A DNA stretch of 64,000 nucleotides from Nitrosospira lacus (GTDB lineage Bacteria > Pseudomonadota > Gammaproteobacteria > Burkholderiales > Nitrosomonadaceae). The stretch is from NCBI RefSeq assembly GCF_000355765.4, contig NZ_CP021106.3:2389137-2453136 (forward strand). The letters are read 5' to 3'. Below, piece by piece: positions 54,353 through 63,993 of the stretch. Each line of letters opens with the position of its first letter. Position 1 is the stretch's first letter. The position numbers and the translations under genes are program-made. The notes beneath the pieces are model-generated. The model worked only from the letters and a program-made list of their open reading frames with translations, was not told where the DNA came from and did not search any database.

Positions 54353-55279
54353 ATGAAAAGTATTAGTATCAAAATTTTTATGATCAGTTTCATGCTGTTG
54401 GTTGCAGCGTCAGCAAGAGCTGATCTAATCGAAGACAGAGCAGATGGGAAGCAAAGAGCTGCGACAACAGGTCGGCATGTTTTACCTGGAGGAACAGGTC
54501 CTACAGGAAACTCTATCTTGTCAACCCAAGCCAGAGCTGGAAGTATGTCCGATCCAAAGGGGCCCACACCCAATCCCTACACTCCAGCAACTGGAAGCGC
54601 TTCTCTAAGCTCTAACGCCACGGGAGAGTTTTACAATGCGAAAGCGAACGCTGATATAAAGTGGAGTCCCGGAGTCTGGGATACGAGCCCCAGTTCAGCC
54701 AGCGTGACGAGAATTAATACTCAGGCCGGCGATGAGTTTGCTCTTGCCGTCGCTCACATTGCAGATCCCGCGGACTATACCCTTTTTTTTGATCCTGCTT
54801 TTACGCCTGAAATCATATTTAGCCTCATGCTTGAGTCAGGCTTGACCGTTGCAGCCGCGGCTACTACTCATGATACTGCTACCGCTTCGATCTCAGGAAT
54901 ATACGCAACCAGTTTGCTAGTCGATCCACTATGGAATTTTTCTTGGGTTGCTGATTCCTCCAGCCCTAGCCTCTCCTCCTTCACTTTCCATAGCAATCCG
55001 GTGTTAGGGTTGGATGATAATGTTATTCATAACCAGTTTCTGAGTAGCGTCATAAGCTCAGGTGGTATTCATACACTCAGTAGTGACTTCACCATTTCTG
55101 CGTCGCTTTTTCCACAGCTTCCATTGGGTGTCAACCAGATTACCTACCAATTCGGGGGGGAAGCTGATTACTTGGCCCAAGCCCAAACAGTGCCGGAGCC
55201 AACCACTATCACCCTAGTCGCTATCGGCACCCTTGGTCTGCTCAGCTATGGTTGGCGACAACGAAAGCGAGCTACGTGA
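54353..55279 (+). CDS. PEP-CTERM sorting-domain surface protein
   Basis: Predicted 308 aa from the ATG at 54353 (GGGGG upstream). A signal peptide ends at ARADL. The C terminus VPEPTTITLVAIGTLGLLSYGWRQRKRAT is the PEP-CTERM signal: the VPEP motif, a TM stretch and a basic tail, processed by exosortase. The mature part is Ser/Thr-rich, typical of secreted matrix proteins of EPS-producing bacteria. It lies between the tRNA and the att-like repeat. Confidence 0.93.
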   Translation: MKSISIKIFMISFMLLVAASARADLIEDRADGKQRAATTGRHVLPGGTGPTGNSILSTQARAGSMSDPKGPTPNPYTPATGSASLSSNATGEFYNAKANADIKWSPGVWDTSPSSASVTRINTQAGDEFALAVAHIADPADYTLFFDPAFTPEIIFSLMLESGLTVAAAATTHDTATASISGIYATSLLVDPLWNFSWVADSSSPSLSSFTFHSNPVLGLDDNVIHNQFLSSVISSGGIHTLSSDFTISASLFPQLPLGVNQITYQFGGEADYLAQAQTVPEPTTITLVAIGTLGLLSYGWRQRKRAT

Positions 55280-55396
55280 CAAGGGACCAAAAGTCCGTGC
55301 TTATCCGCATCCATGCTATCGCCGCCCGGATGTGTACTGCTCGGCGAGCTTTCACTTGATTTTTGAGCGCTTGAATGAGGTAATAAATTTCGCAAG

Positions 55397-55648
55397 CTAA
55401 GCTGCTTTCTTAACAAAGCGAAGGGGCAATTCAATTTCAAGCCGAATGGTTCGTAGTGAGGCCTGATCGGGGAGCCAATAAAACAGAGACTTACCATTGC
55501 ATTGGAAGTCTTTGTCCTTTCTTAGTAGCCCTATAGTAGACAAATCATGCAATGCATAATAGTAGCATTGCCCAAATAACTCTGCGAAATGACTTCCTTC
55601 CTGAAATGCCTTTCTTCTGTTCCTATATTCTAGCCTGGGGGTCCTCAT
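55397..55648 (-). CDS. possible hypothetical protein across the att-like repeat
   Basis: 83 codons from the first ATG, with no motif. The frame passes through the att-like sequence as YWLPDQAS. It could be a real or truncated gene, or chance. Confidence 0.3.
   Translation of the reverse strand: MRTPRLEYRNRRKAFQEGSHFAELFGQCYYYALHDLSTIGLLRKDKDFQCNGKSLFYWLPDQASLRTIRLEIELPLRFVKKAA
55462..55478. repeat. partial copy of tRNA-Asn 3' end (right)
   Basis: CCTGATCGGGGAGCCAA against CCTGGTCGGGGAGCCAA in the tRNA. See 53918. Confidence 0.55.
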
Positions 55649-55819
55649 ATCAAGGCTGTGGGAATTACAAGTTCGAAAATCTATATTTGGAATGAAAAAT
55701 TGCTAAGTTAAATTTTTCTATTCCTCCTTGACCCTTAGTTTCTTATACTTGCACCAGTAGCAGTTCCATAACGAGTAAAAGATTGCTTAGACGGATAACA
55801 AATATAGGGGCATTCGGAA

Positions 55820-57922
55820 TTGAAATTTGAAGAAATCCATATCCTAAATTTTAAAGGGATTAAAGAAGGTACGTTTCGGGCAACTGATTTTTCTTGTTTA
55901 GTGGGTGAAAATAACGCTGGTAAATCTTCAGTTTTGCAAGCAATTGTAATTGGTTTGACACGTCCAACCACCCTTGCATCAACACTCTTTTATGATCAGG
56001 CGGTACCTGTAGAACTGACATTACGTTTTTCTGCAATATCAAATGATCACCTTAAACGTTTAGCTCAAGAACACCGCTCAAAAATAGAAGAAATAATCTA
56101 TGAAGGTACGTTAATTCTAATCGTTCGCTATAAATTCGGTCAAAAGGTAGAAGTCAAAGTTCTTCGAAAAACCCCTATAAATGAAAATTATAGAAAAGCC
56201 TGCATTGACGGACTTTTGAAAGGAAAAAAAGGGGTAGAACTCAAAGAAATATTTCAAAAAACTTACCCTGAATTATTAGAGTTGGTGCCAATTGATTTAA
56301 CTATCTCTAAAGCCAAAACCTATCTAGATGAATGCATCTCTAAACTTGACTCATCGCATTTTGCGCTAGATGAGGCACCTTTGCCATCGGGGATAAGCTC
56401 ATCAATAACGGCTTTGTTACCTGAAGCCATTTACATTCCTGCCGTTAAGAACTTAACTGATGATCTAAAGACGTCACAAACAACCTCATTTGGCCGTTTA
56501 TTAGGGCTTTTATTAGAAGAAATGACTCCAGACCTTGGGTCTATAAACGAGTCTTTAAAAAGATTAAATGAGATTTTTAACAAAGTGATTGCTGATGATA
56601 AAGTCATAGATAACCGACATCAAAATGTTAAAGATTTAGAAAATCTTGTAGAAGGTTTTTTGAGTGAAAACTTTCCTAGAGTTAAACTTGAGTTATGCAT
56701 ACCTCCTCCCGAACTGAAAACAATTTTGCATACAGCCCAAATTTTCGTAAACGACGGTGCTCATGATTTAATTGATAATAAAGGCGATGGTATAAAACGG
56801 TCTTTGACGTTTTCTTTATTGAGAGCATACGTTCATCAATTAAGTAAAAAAGAAAGGCAAGAAGAAGATCCTGCTGAACATCCCCTAATTTTTTTATTTG
56901 AAGAACCAGAACTCTATCTACATCCGAAATCACAAAAAGTTCTTTTCGGTACTTTAGCTACCATCTCAAAGTCTCACCAGGTGGTAGTGACAACACACTC
57001 ACCCTTTTTTTTTGCTCCTGGAGTTACCGCAAATTTTGTAAGAGTCGCAAAAATAGAAGATTCCCCGAAGTCAATATGTCTTTTGTATGATGTAAACTTT
57101 AAATTGGATGCAGGAAGTGCAGAGGTTTTTAAATTAGCGAAATTCGAAAATGCTGATGCTGCATTCTTTAGCACACAAGTGGTCTTGTTCGAAGGTGAAT
57201 CTGATGATTCATTTTCAAAGCATCTAGCTAAATTAATCAATCCATCTTGGGATTTCGAACAAAAAAGCATTGCACTAGTAAAAGTTTCAGGAAAAGGCAA
57301 CTTTTCAAGGTATCGAGGTTTTTTCGAGAAATTTGGTATTAGGGTAAAAATTGTTGCAGATCTGGATGTGATTTTTAATGGCTATCATCATCTAGGGGCC
57401 ACTCCAGGTGTTACCGAAATCAAGAATGCTGCAGTTAGAAATATCGATGAGCGTATCAAAGCTGCAGATTTGAGGTGTGAGCCAACAACCAGCCAAGTCA
57501 AAGATAAAGTCAATCAAGATTCATGGCATCAGAAGTATATTCTCGCAAAAACAATACTTAGAAAAATGCAAGAGACACAATTAATTGATAAAAAGGCACT
57601 GGATGAGCTTGATGAGCTTTTTGATTGGGAATCTGAAAGTGCCCGAGTGGCAGCATGTAAGCAAGATCCATTAGCAGCATCAGCTCTATTGCCTTTGTTA
57701 GATTCTTTAAAAGAAGAAGGAATTTATATTTTTTCAAGAGGGGCTATTGAAGATTATTATCCCAATACAGTTCCCAAAAAAGGAACTAAGCCTGAAAGGG
57801 CGATTCTGGCGGCTTCTTTAATTAAAACTAAAGCTGATGTATTGGGTTTAAGTATGCCTCTTGCGAACGGGAGATCACCCGAATTAGTTGAAATTTTTGA
57901 ACATATTTTTCAGGGATTATGA
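55820..57922 (+). CDS. OLD-family ATP-dependent nuclease (ABC ATPase + TOPRIM)
   Basis: Predicted 700 aa from a TTG at 55820. VGENNAGKSSVLQAI is Walker A; DGIKRSLTFSLLRAY resembles the signature; LIFLFEEPELYLHP is Walker B; VVVTTHSPFF is the H-loop. The TOPRIM part begins at VVLFEGESDDSFSKHLAKL with VIVADLD-like VKIVADLDV. OLD nucleases such as GajA cut DNA in phage defence. AT-rich and unlike the flanks. Its stop overlaps the next start (ATGA), so the two are coupled. Confidence 0.9.
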   Translation: MKFEEIHILNFKGIKEGTFRATDFSCLVGENNAGKSSVLQAIVIGLTRPTTLASTLFYDQAVPVELTLRFSAISNDHLKRLAQEHRSKIEEIIYEGTLILIVRYKFGQKVEVKVLRKTPINENYRKACIDGLLKGKKGVELKEIFQKTYPELLELVPIDLTISKAKTYLDECISKLDSSHFALDEAPLPSGISSSITALLPEAIYIPAVKNLTDDLKTSQTTSFGRLLGLLLEEMTPDLGSINESLKRLNEIFNKVIADDKVIDNRHQNVKDLENLVEGFLSENFPRVKLELCIPPPELKTILHTAQIFVNDGAHDLIDNKGDGIKRSLTFSLLRAYVHQLSKKERQEEDPAEHPLIFLFEEPELYLHPKSQKVLFGTLATISKSHQVVVTTHSPFFFAPGVTANFVRVAKIEDSPKSICLLYDVNFKLDAGSAEVFKLAKFENADAAFFSTQVVLFEGESDDSFSKHLAKLINPSWDFEQKSIALVKVSGKGNFSRYRGFFEKFGIRVKIVADLDVIFNGYHHLGATPGVTEIKNAAVRNIDERIKAADLRCEPTTSQVKDKVNQDSWHQKYILAKTILRKMQETQLIDKKALDELDELFDWESESARVAACKQDPLAASALLPLLDSLKEEGIYIFSRGAIEDYYPNTVPKKGTKPERAILAASLIKTKADVLGLSMPLANGRSPELVEIFEHIFQGL

Positions 57923-60210
57923 AGAATATCGTAAGTTCAAAAAGTACTGTTCAAGCTGGTAATGTAACTTACGAGCTTCATTCGTTAGGCTGGAAAGCGT
58001 TCCAACATCTATGCGTTTCAATAACAGCTGAAATATGGGGCCAATCCGTTCAGGCTTTTAGTGATACAAATGATGGTGGTCGGGACGGAGCTTTTCATGG
58101 AATGTGGAATCCTTCGCCCACAGATAGCTTTGTAGGAGCATTCACAGTTCAATGCAAATTCTCCTCTCGTGTAGGATCAAGTCTTACGCTATCCGATTTG
58201 TCAGACGAATTAGCTAAAGTTAGACGTTTGGCTAATCGCGGGTTAGCAGACAATTATTTCCTTTTTACTAACGCTATCCTAAGTGGGAAATCTGAGGAAT
58301 TAATACGGGCGGCATTTCTTGCTATATCAAATATAAAAAACTTTAACGTCTATGGATCAGAAAGAATCTCACAAATAATTAGTGAATCTCCACGACTCCG
58401 GATGCTTGTGCCTCGGATCTATGGTTTAGGTGATTTAAGTCAAATTATGGATGAAAGAGCGTATGTTCAAGCGCAAGAAATATTAAGTTCCTTAGGTGAT
58501 GAATTAGCTAAATTTGTCATCACGGATGCCTACCAGAAAAGTGCAAGAGCTTTAATAGAACATGGTTTTGTCATATTATTAGGTGAACCTGCGTGTGGAA
58601 AGTCCACTATTGCTGCCGCATTGGCAGTTGCAGCTTTAGATGAATTCAATTGTTTTACCGTTAAAATTCGGGATGCTGATGACTTCGTAAGGCATTCCAA
58701 TCCAAATGAAACCAAACAATTCTTTTGGATCGACGATGCTTTCGGAGCAACACAAATTGACTGGCAAAGCGCTATTGAATGGAACAAGGCTCTTCCTCAT
58801 ATTCAAGCTGCGATTAGACGTGGGACGAAGGTTGTATTTACATCAAGAGATTACATCTATCGCTCAGCTAGGAGGGTGCTCAAAGAGTCTGCTCTTCCAC
58901 TATTAAGAGAATCACAAGTTATTATCGAAGTTCAAAAATTAAGCAAATCTGAGCGTGAACAGATTCTTTATAATCACATCAGATTGGGCACACAAACAAA
59001 GGATTTTAAAAGTTCAATAAAGCCTTATTTGCCAGCCGTGGTAGAAAATTCAATGTTCACTCCTGAAATCTCTCGAAGACTAGGCAACCCCACCTTCACC
59101 AAAGACCTAGCATTAAATCCATTCGCGATAGAAAGGTTTGTCGCCAACCCAATGGAATTGCTACAGGAGATCATACGAACTCTCGATCCATATAGTAGGG
59201 CAGCAATAGCTCTAGTATTTATAAGAAGCGGTAATCTACTTAGCCCTATCTCATTGACGGACGAAGAGCAGAAATTTGTTGCTTTGATGGGTGGTTCAAT
59301 GACGAATTTGATACCTACTCTTGAGTCCTTAAATGGGAGTTTATTAATACTGGTAAAAAACGAAGGAAATTATTCTTGGAAATTTAAACACCCAACTATT
59401 AGAGATGCTTTTGCTGAAATTCTTTCCGAAAACCGTGAGTTGATGGACTTATATTTAGCTGGAACACCTGTTCACCAACTCTTTGCAGAAGTATCTTGTG
59501 GAGATATTGGTTTAGAAGGGGTGAAAGTAATTGTACCCAGAAATAGATTCGAAATAGTAATAACTAGAATAAATTTATTAATGAATAATAAAAGAGAGTA
59601 CCAGGACAGTATTTATCAATTTTTGGCAAATCGTTGTACAAAAGAATTTTTAGAAATATACATTTCGACTAACCCAAATTTTATTTCCTCATTACATATT
59701 TATTCCTACATTGAATATGTTTCAGATATTTTTGTTATTTTACGTTTAAATGAGTTTGGCTTATTACCTGAGGATCTACGCAAAACTCATGTTAACGAAA
59801 TACAAAGATTGGCAATAGAGACCCCTGATAGTGGTTTCAGTAGCCCACAAATTCGAAAATTACTTACTTCTGACGAGTATTTAAAAATCATCGAAGATGT
59901 GCGTATAAATCTTTTGCCTGGGTTGTCTAATTGTGTGGACGAGTGGCGTCGTTCTTATAACGACGATGGAGACCCGGACGAACATTTTTCACCTCTCATT
60001 ACGACCTTTCGAGAATTAAAGGATTTGTTTGAACAAAATGAAGATGTTTTAACGATGATTGATGCAGGTCTAAATAGTTTAGATAAAGTAATTGATGATA
60101 TCAAATCTGACATACAGGATAATTCTAGTCCTCATGAAGATTATCGGGATCATATAAAAACTGCTTTTTCTTCTAGCGCACGTTCAGTGTTCGATGATGT
60201 TGATCACTAG
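57919..60210 (+). CDS. REase-fold + nSTAND-type ATPase, OLD partner
   Basis: Predicted 763 aa. Residues about 15-115 have a restriction-endonuclease-like (Mrr-type) block: GWKAFQHLCVSI, TNDGGRDGAFHG and FTVQCKFS, giving a D...QxK PD-(D/E)XK site. Residues about 205-430 are a P-loop NTPase: GEPACGKSTIAAALA (Walker A), FFWIDDAFG (Walker B) and VVFTSRDYIY (sensor). The C-terminal region is helical and without named repeats. This is an nSTAND-like (STAND NTPase) arrangement with a nuclease head. Coupled to the OLD gene. Confidence 0.85.
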   Translation: MKNIVSSKSTVQAGNVTYELHSLGWKAFQHLCVSITAEIWGQSVQAFSDTNDGGRDGAFHGMWNPSPTDSFVGAFTVQCKFSSRVGSSLTLSDLSDELAKVRRLANRGLADNYFLFTNAILSGKSEELIRAAFLAISNIKNFNVYGSERISQIISESPRLRMLVPRIYGLGDLSQIMDERAYVQAQEILSSLGDELAKFVITDAYQKSARALIEHGFVILLGEPACGKSTIAAALAVAALDEFNCFTVKIRDADDFVRHSNPNETKQFFWIDDAFGATQIDWQSAIEWNKALPHIQAAIRRGTKVVFTSRDYIYRSARRVLKESALPLLRESQVIIEVQKLSKSEREQILYNHIRLGTQTKDFKSSIKPYLPAVVENSMFTPEISRRLGNPTFTKDLALNPFAIERFVANPMELLQEIIRTLDPYSRAAIALVFIRSGNLLSPISLTDEEQKFVALMGGSMTNLIPTLESLNGSLLILVKNEGNYSWKFKHPTIRDAFAEILSENRELMDLYLAGTPVHQLFAEVSCGDIGLEGVKVIVPRNRFEIVITRINLLMNNKREYQDSIYQFLANRCTKEFLEIYISTNPNFISSLHIYSYIEYVSDIFVILRLNEFGLLPEDLRKTHVNEIQRLAIETPDSGFSSPQIRKLLTSDEYLKIIEDVRINLLPGLSNCVDEWRRSYNDDGDPDEHFSPLITTFRELKDLFEQNEDVLTMIDAGLNSLDKVIDDIKSDIQDNSSPHEDYRDHIKTAFSSSARSVFDDVDH

Positions 60211-60277
60211 ATAGTATATTCTGCCGTACAGTTATTGACAGAACTCCAAGGGTGCAAGACTAATCTGATGTAAGGTC

Positions 60278-60579
60278 GTAAGCTTCCCCCTTTGAGAGAC
60301 CAGCAAAAAGTAGAACTTTCTGGCAGGATTTTGCCTGGAGGTTCAAATGAAGAGATCACGATTTACGGAAAGTCAGATTGTAGGGATTCTGAAGGAAGCC
60401 GATAGCGGGGTTGCGGTCAACGAGATCTGGCGCAAGCATGGGATCAGTTCGGCGACCTACTATAAGTGGAAAGCCAAGTACGGCGGGCTTGAGGTTTCCG
60501 AATTGGTGCGTGTGAAAGAACTGGAAGCGGAAAACAGCCAGCTCAAGCGCATGTATGCGAACCTGGCGCTGGAGAATCG
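60278..60579 (+). mobile_element. truncated IS3-family copy (left end + part of orfA)
   Basis: Begins TAAGCTTCCCCCTTTGAGAG and contains orfA from 60347 ([10 protein letters not shown]...). It is cut at NLALEN by the right end of the intact copy, so it is a broken element. Identical to the intact copy over its length, in opposite orientation. Confidence 0.9.
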
Positions 60580-60591
60580 TAAGCTTCCCCG

Positions 60592-61422
60592 TCAAGTAGA
60601 CAGTTCAGAAGTAGAACTCTTCCCTGCGAGCAAACGCTCACGGAACACAGCCGGGGGCAGGCTTCCCAGCGCGTCATGGGGTCGTTCTTCGTTATAGCTC
60701 TGAAGCCACTGGTGCGTGATTTCCCGTACTTCCTCAAGCGATGTGAACAGCCAACTGTCGAGCACTTCGGTCCGGTAGGACCGGTTGAAGCGCTCGATGA
60801 AAGCATTCTGGTTCGGCTTGCCCGGCTGTATGAAACGCAATTCAATACCCTTGTCCTTGCACCAGTCGGCCAGATACTGCGAGGTCAGTTCGGGGCCATT
60901 GTCGAGCCGTATCGCTTTGGGCAGTCCGCGCCAAGCTTCCAACTGTTGCAAAGCTCGCACAACGCGTTGGGCCGGCAGGCTGGTATCTACCTCAATGGCC
61001 AACGCCTCTCGCACGCCTTCATCCAGAATATTCAAGGTGCGAAATCGCCGTCCCTGATAGAGGCTGTCGCTCATGAAGTCCAGCGACCAGATCTCGTTGG
61101 GCCACAACGGTGCGTCCAGCGGCTGCATCGGCCTGATCAAGCGCCTCTTCGTGCGACGCGGCAGATTAAGCTTCATGGCACAATACACCCGCCAGGTGCG
61201 CTTGTGATTCCATGCATGACCGGCTAGCCGCAGCCGGTCGTGACATTTCCAGAACCCCCAGCGGCCATGCTTGGCAACCACCGCATTGAGCGCTTCAACT
61301 ACGGGTGCATCACGCGCTGCAAGCTTGTTCTCTTCCCGGTAATACGCCGCCCGTGACAGGTTCACCAGTTGGCAGGATCGTCTTACGGATAACCTCTGAT
61401 CCTGCGCCAGGCGGGAAACCAT
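60592..61422 (-). CDS. IS3 transposase OrfB (DDE catalytic part)
   Basis: Predicted 276 aa. LDFMSDSLYQGRRFRTLNILDEG, LDNGPELTS and FIERFNRSYRTEVLDSW supply the DDE triad. It is made as an OrfAB fusion by -1 frameshift at the slippery A-run near 61448, after which no stop interrupts the frame. Confidence 0.93.
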   Translation of the reverse strand: MVSRLAQDQRLSVRRSCQLVNLSRAAYYREENKLAARDAPVVEALNAVVAKHGRWGFWKCHDRLRLAGHAWNHKRTWRVYCAMKLNLPRRTKRRLIRPMQPLDAPLWPNEIWSLDFMSDSLYQGRRFRTLNILDEGVREALAIEVDTSLPAQRVVRALQQLEAWRGLPKAIRLDNGPELTSQYLADWCKDKGIELRFIQPGKPNQNAFIERFNRSYRTEVLDSWLFTSLEEVREITHQWLQSYNEERPHDALGSLPPAVFRERLLAGKSSTSELST

Positions 61423-61442
61423 GTCCCGGCGCTCAGGCGGCG

Positions 61443-61706
61443 CTACAGCTTTTTTAATACCGCCTTGATCGCTTCATTCTCCAGCGCCAGGTTCGCATAC
61501 ATGCGCTTGAGCTGGCTGTTTTCCGCTTCCAGTTCTTTCACACGCACCAATTCGGAAACCTCAAGCCCGCCGTACTTGGCTTTCCACTTATAGTAGGTCG
61601 CCGAACTGATCCCATGCTTGCGCCAGATCTCGTTGACCGCAACCCCGCTATCGGCTTCCTTCAGAATCCCTACAATCTGACTTTCCGTAAATCGTGATCT
61701 CTTCAT
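61443..61706 (-). CDS. IS3 transposase OrfA (HTH)
   Basis: Predicted 87 aa. [32 protein letters not shown] is the HTH; the C-terminus is a leucine-zipper-like helix ([19 protein letters not shown]). The last codons AAAAAAG form the frameshift site. Confidence 0.93.
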   Translation of the reverse strand: MKRSRFTESQIVGILKEADSGVAVNEIWRKHGISSATYYKWKAKYGGLEVSELVRVKELEAENSQLKRMYANLALENEAIKAVLKKL

Positions 61707-63297
61707 TTGAACCTCCAGGCAAAATCCTGCCAGAAAGTTCTACTTTTTGCTGGTCTCTCAAAGGGGGAAGCTTACGGTTCCACTGCTTGGCTAGTGATAT
61801 GGGGAAATCTTTACGTTTCGCATTGGGTCCACCCATCAAAGTAACAAAACGGTCCCACCTGCCCTCATCTGCGGCCTCCCTGAGCTCTTGTAGTCCTTCG
61901 GCGACTCCTACCCCACTCATACGGCGTAACTCTCGCCATAGCGTTACAGAAGGCCCACCAATCTGCTGAAATTGACGTATTCCCCAAGTTCTTGCCCAGA
62001 CATTTACCCGTTCTGCCGCGCTTGTGGGGTCTTCTCCATCGATATCACAATCCAGACCATAACCATCGATGTTCTTGGCGATGTACTTCGCAATATAACT
62101 AGCGCCAGTACCCTTTGACCGATCTATGCGTTCCTCTTTATAACGGTGCTTGGCGGCACCAGGCTCATCCCCATCCTCACGCATGGCATAGTCTCGAATG
62201 ACGTTCCCAACCTGTTTAACGTCATTTTGCGGCATGAATAACAATAGATGCCAGTGAGGTGTTCCATCGTGTTGAGGCTCGGCAATCCGGAAGCCATAGA
62301 CGTGTATGCCCATGCGGTGCAGCTTGGCCCGCATTCTTGCCCATATCTGAGTGAGATAGGTTTGCGCTTGACGTGGGGTAATGGTCTCTTCATATTTTGG
62401 ATTCTTGCGCCCCGTTTCTGAAAACCTTGCATGCATTTTGGAAGGGCAGGTAATGGTATAGAACACGCCAGCGTCTCCCCGAGCCAGCGCAACCTTATCA
62501 AACCCTGCAATGCGAGCCATCAATTCATTGCGGCGAATCTTCGGATTCGATACGGAAACATCAGCCAATTGCTGAAGGGTATATTCCTGCCCCCGTTCGT
62601 TTGTCGCGATGCACTGTTCAAGAATGGCTCGGTTACGGCGATCCAGTTTCTGGCGTCTTTTTAAAGTCTCGTGACTGACGTACTTGCCTTTACGGCTGTG
62701 AACCAGTCCCAAGCGAATAGCGCCATGTTCGAATTTTCTGCAATAGACTTTGCGTAGTGCCCGACGCCACCAGTACTCATCAGCCAGACGTGCCGGAACT
62801 CCTGTAACGGTTAGAGGCTCATTGAGGTCGTTTATTCCTGTTACAGGGTTATTTTTTCCTGTTACCGTTACTGTTACAGAGAAGGGTTTCTGTTTCTTTT
62901 CCTTTTTATCACTCCACGGCGGAGTAACACCGTATATCTTCTGAACGAGATCGCAGAGGGCTCGCGCCGCGTAAGCGGAGTTTTTGAACTGAAGTTGCAT
63001 GGTGGAAAATCGGCCCGCCAACATACGAGCAAATGCAACGATGTCCTCATCGCTTGCATCAAGGCTTAACGATTTACTGGTAAGCTCATTAGAAAGCTTA
63101 TGAAGAAAAGCTTCGGCTTTTTCTTCCCCATGGGCATCATATAGACGCACATATTCCTCATGCATAGGGAACGCCAAACAATCGGGATGACGGCTGAGCA
63201 GGTCAGAACTGAATTCTTCCTGTTCCGGGAAATAAATAATGCCGTCGATAACATAGGCTCCTTCCGGCACGGTTAACGGCCATGAATGGGCTATCAT
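61648..63297 (-). CDS. phage-type replication initiation protein (HUH), IS-truncated
   Basis: The open frame is 549 aa, but about 42 C-terminal codons past 61776 are IS-derived (from KLPPLRDQQ), so the native protein is truncated at QWNR. The native part has an HUH pair [10 protein letters not shown] and catalytic Tyr motif [11 protein letters not shown], the two-Tyr signature of the phage GpA/rolling-circle endonuclease family. Its start overlaps the AlpA-like stop by 4 nt. It probably belongs to an integrated element; activity after truncation is doubtful. Confidence 0.85.
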   Translation of the reverse strand: MIAHSWPLTVPEGAYVIDGIIYFPEQEEFSSDLLSRHPDCLAFPMHEEYVRLYDAHGEEKAEAFLHKLSNELTSKSLSLDASDEDIVAFARMLAGRFSTMQLQFKNSAYAARALCDLVQKIYGVTPPWSDKKEKKQKPFSVTVTVTGKNNPVTGINDLNEPLTVTGVPARLADEYWWRRALRKVYCRKFEHGAIRLGLVHSRKGKYVSHETLKRRQKLDRRNRAILEQCIATNERGQEYTLQQLADVSVSNPKIRRNELMARIAGFDKVALARGDAGVFYTITCPSKMHARFSETGRKNPKYEETITPRQAQTYLTQIWARMRAKLHRMGIHVYGFRIAEPQHDGTPHWHLLLFMPQNDVKQVGNVIRDYAMREDGDEPGAAKHRYKEERIDRSKGTGASYIAKYIAKNIDGYGLDCDIDGEDPTSAAERVNVWARTWGIRQFQQIGGPSVTLWRELRRMSGVGVAEGLQELREAADEGRWDRFVTLMGGPNAKRKDFPISLAKQWNRKLPPLRDQQKVELSGRILPGGSNEEITIYGKSDCRDSEGSR

Positions 63298-63497
63298 TTC
63301 CGGCCCGTATCGCTGGTGGATTTACGGATACAGGACTCGATGTAGTACTCCAAGTCCTGCAACCGATAGCGAACGGCACGGGAGCCGATCTTGATGAACG
63401 GCACGCGAGCCCCTGCCCACCGGTCCCGTTCAAGAAATGCCTTGCTGAGACCCAGATAATGAGCAGCCTGGGTGGTATTAAGTAATTGCGTTTGCAT
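63294..63497 (-). CDS. AlpA/excisionase-like HTH protein
   Basis: Predicted 67 aa. [49 protein letters not shown] is a MerR/AlpA-type winged HTH with the usual GSRAVRYR wing. Such proteins regulate excision or phage-like genes. Its stop overlaps the start of the replication gene, so they are one operon. Confidence 0.9.
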   Translation of the reverse strand: MQTQLLNTTQAAHYLGLSKAFLERDRWAGARVPFIKIGSRAVRYRLQDLEYYIESCIRKSTSDTGRK

Positions 63498-63688
63498 GCC
63501 ATGTCTCCTATTGGTTGAGCATGGAGCAAACCTTATTGATTTAAGTAAATGCTAAGAATGCCGCTACGCGCTGGGATATATTTATGTGCGCAGGAATAAA
63601 CAAGGTGTAGTTTGATTTGACAAACAATGGCAGATTTGAATTGCCGCTAGGTACCAAGAAGAGACGGTCAAGCGCAAATAAAACGAAA

Positions 63689-63721
63689 AAGCCACAAAGG
63701 GACATTTTCCCCTTTGTGGCT
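63689..63721 (-). terminator. Rho-independent terminator
   Basis: Arms AGCCACAAAGGG and CCCCTTTGTGGCT with a 7-nt loop; on minus a TTTTT follows. It ends the 63721 gene, whose stop overlaps the stem. Confidence 0.9.
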
Positions 63722-63993
63722 TAAACCTTCACCCCATCAGTCACAATGGTCTGGATGATTTGCTGAACCAATGCAAAGACCGATGCCTGAAGGTCTGAAT
63801 AAATGCCCATTAAATGTTTAGGATTACGCTGATCGAATGCCGCGTGATGCAGCATGAATAACTCCGTTTTCTTGACACATGCTGGCTGCGAGCCGCAGAA
63901 AACTCGGTCCACATCACATGTGCTGCAAAACGCATATCCATCTGGCTTGGTTGGGAAGTAAGTGGCTGTCCGCGCTGAAAGGCCGTGCTTCAT
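63721..63993 (-). CDS. hypothetical Cys-containing small protein
   Basis: Predicted 90 aa. FCSTCDVDRVFCGSQPAC gives a Cys-rich motif that may bind zinc; the C-terminus is an amphipathic helix. It is upstream of the AlpA-like gene behind a terminator. No family is recognised. Confidence 0.6.
   Translation of the reverse strand: MKHGLSARTATYFPTKPDGYAFCSTCDVDRVFCGSQPACVKKTELFMLHHAAFDQRNPKHLMGIYSDLQASVFALVQQIIQTIVTDGVKV

Larger units (their letters stand above)
55280..55819. other. intergenic region at island boundary
   Basis: About 540 bp with the att-like repeat at 55462 and a short minus-strand ORF. The final 100 bp is AT-rich and must hold the promoter of the OLD gene. Confidence 0.4.
60580..61775 (-). 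mobile_element. intact IS3-family insertion sequence
   Basis: About 1.2 kb with inverted ends beginning TAAGCTTCCCC at both sides and two frames, orfA and orfB, joined by a slippery AAAAAAG. It is inserted at the broken end of another copy; the flanks carry no matching short duplication. Confidence 0.92.
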
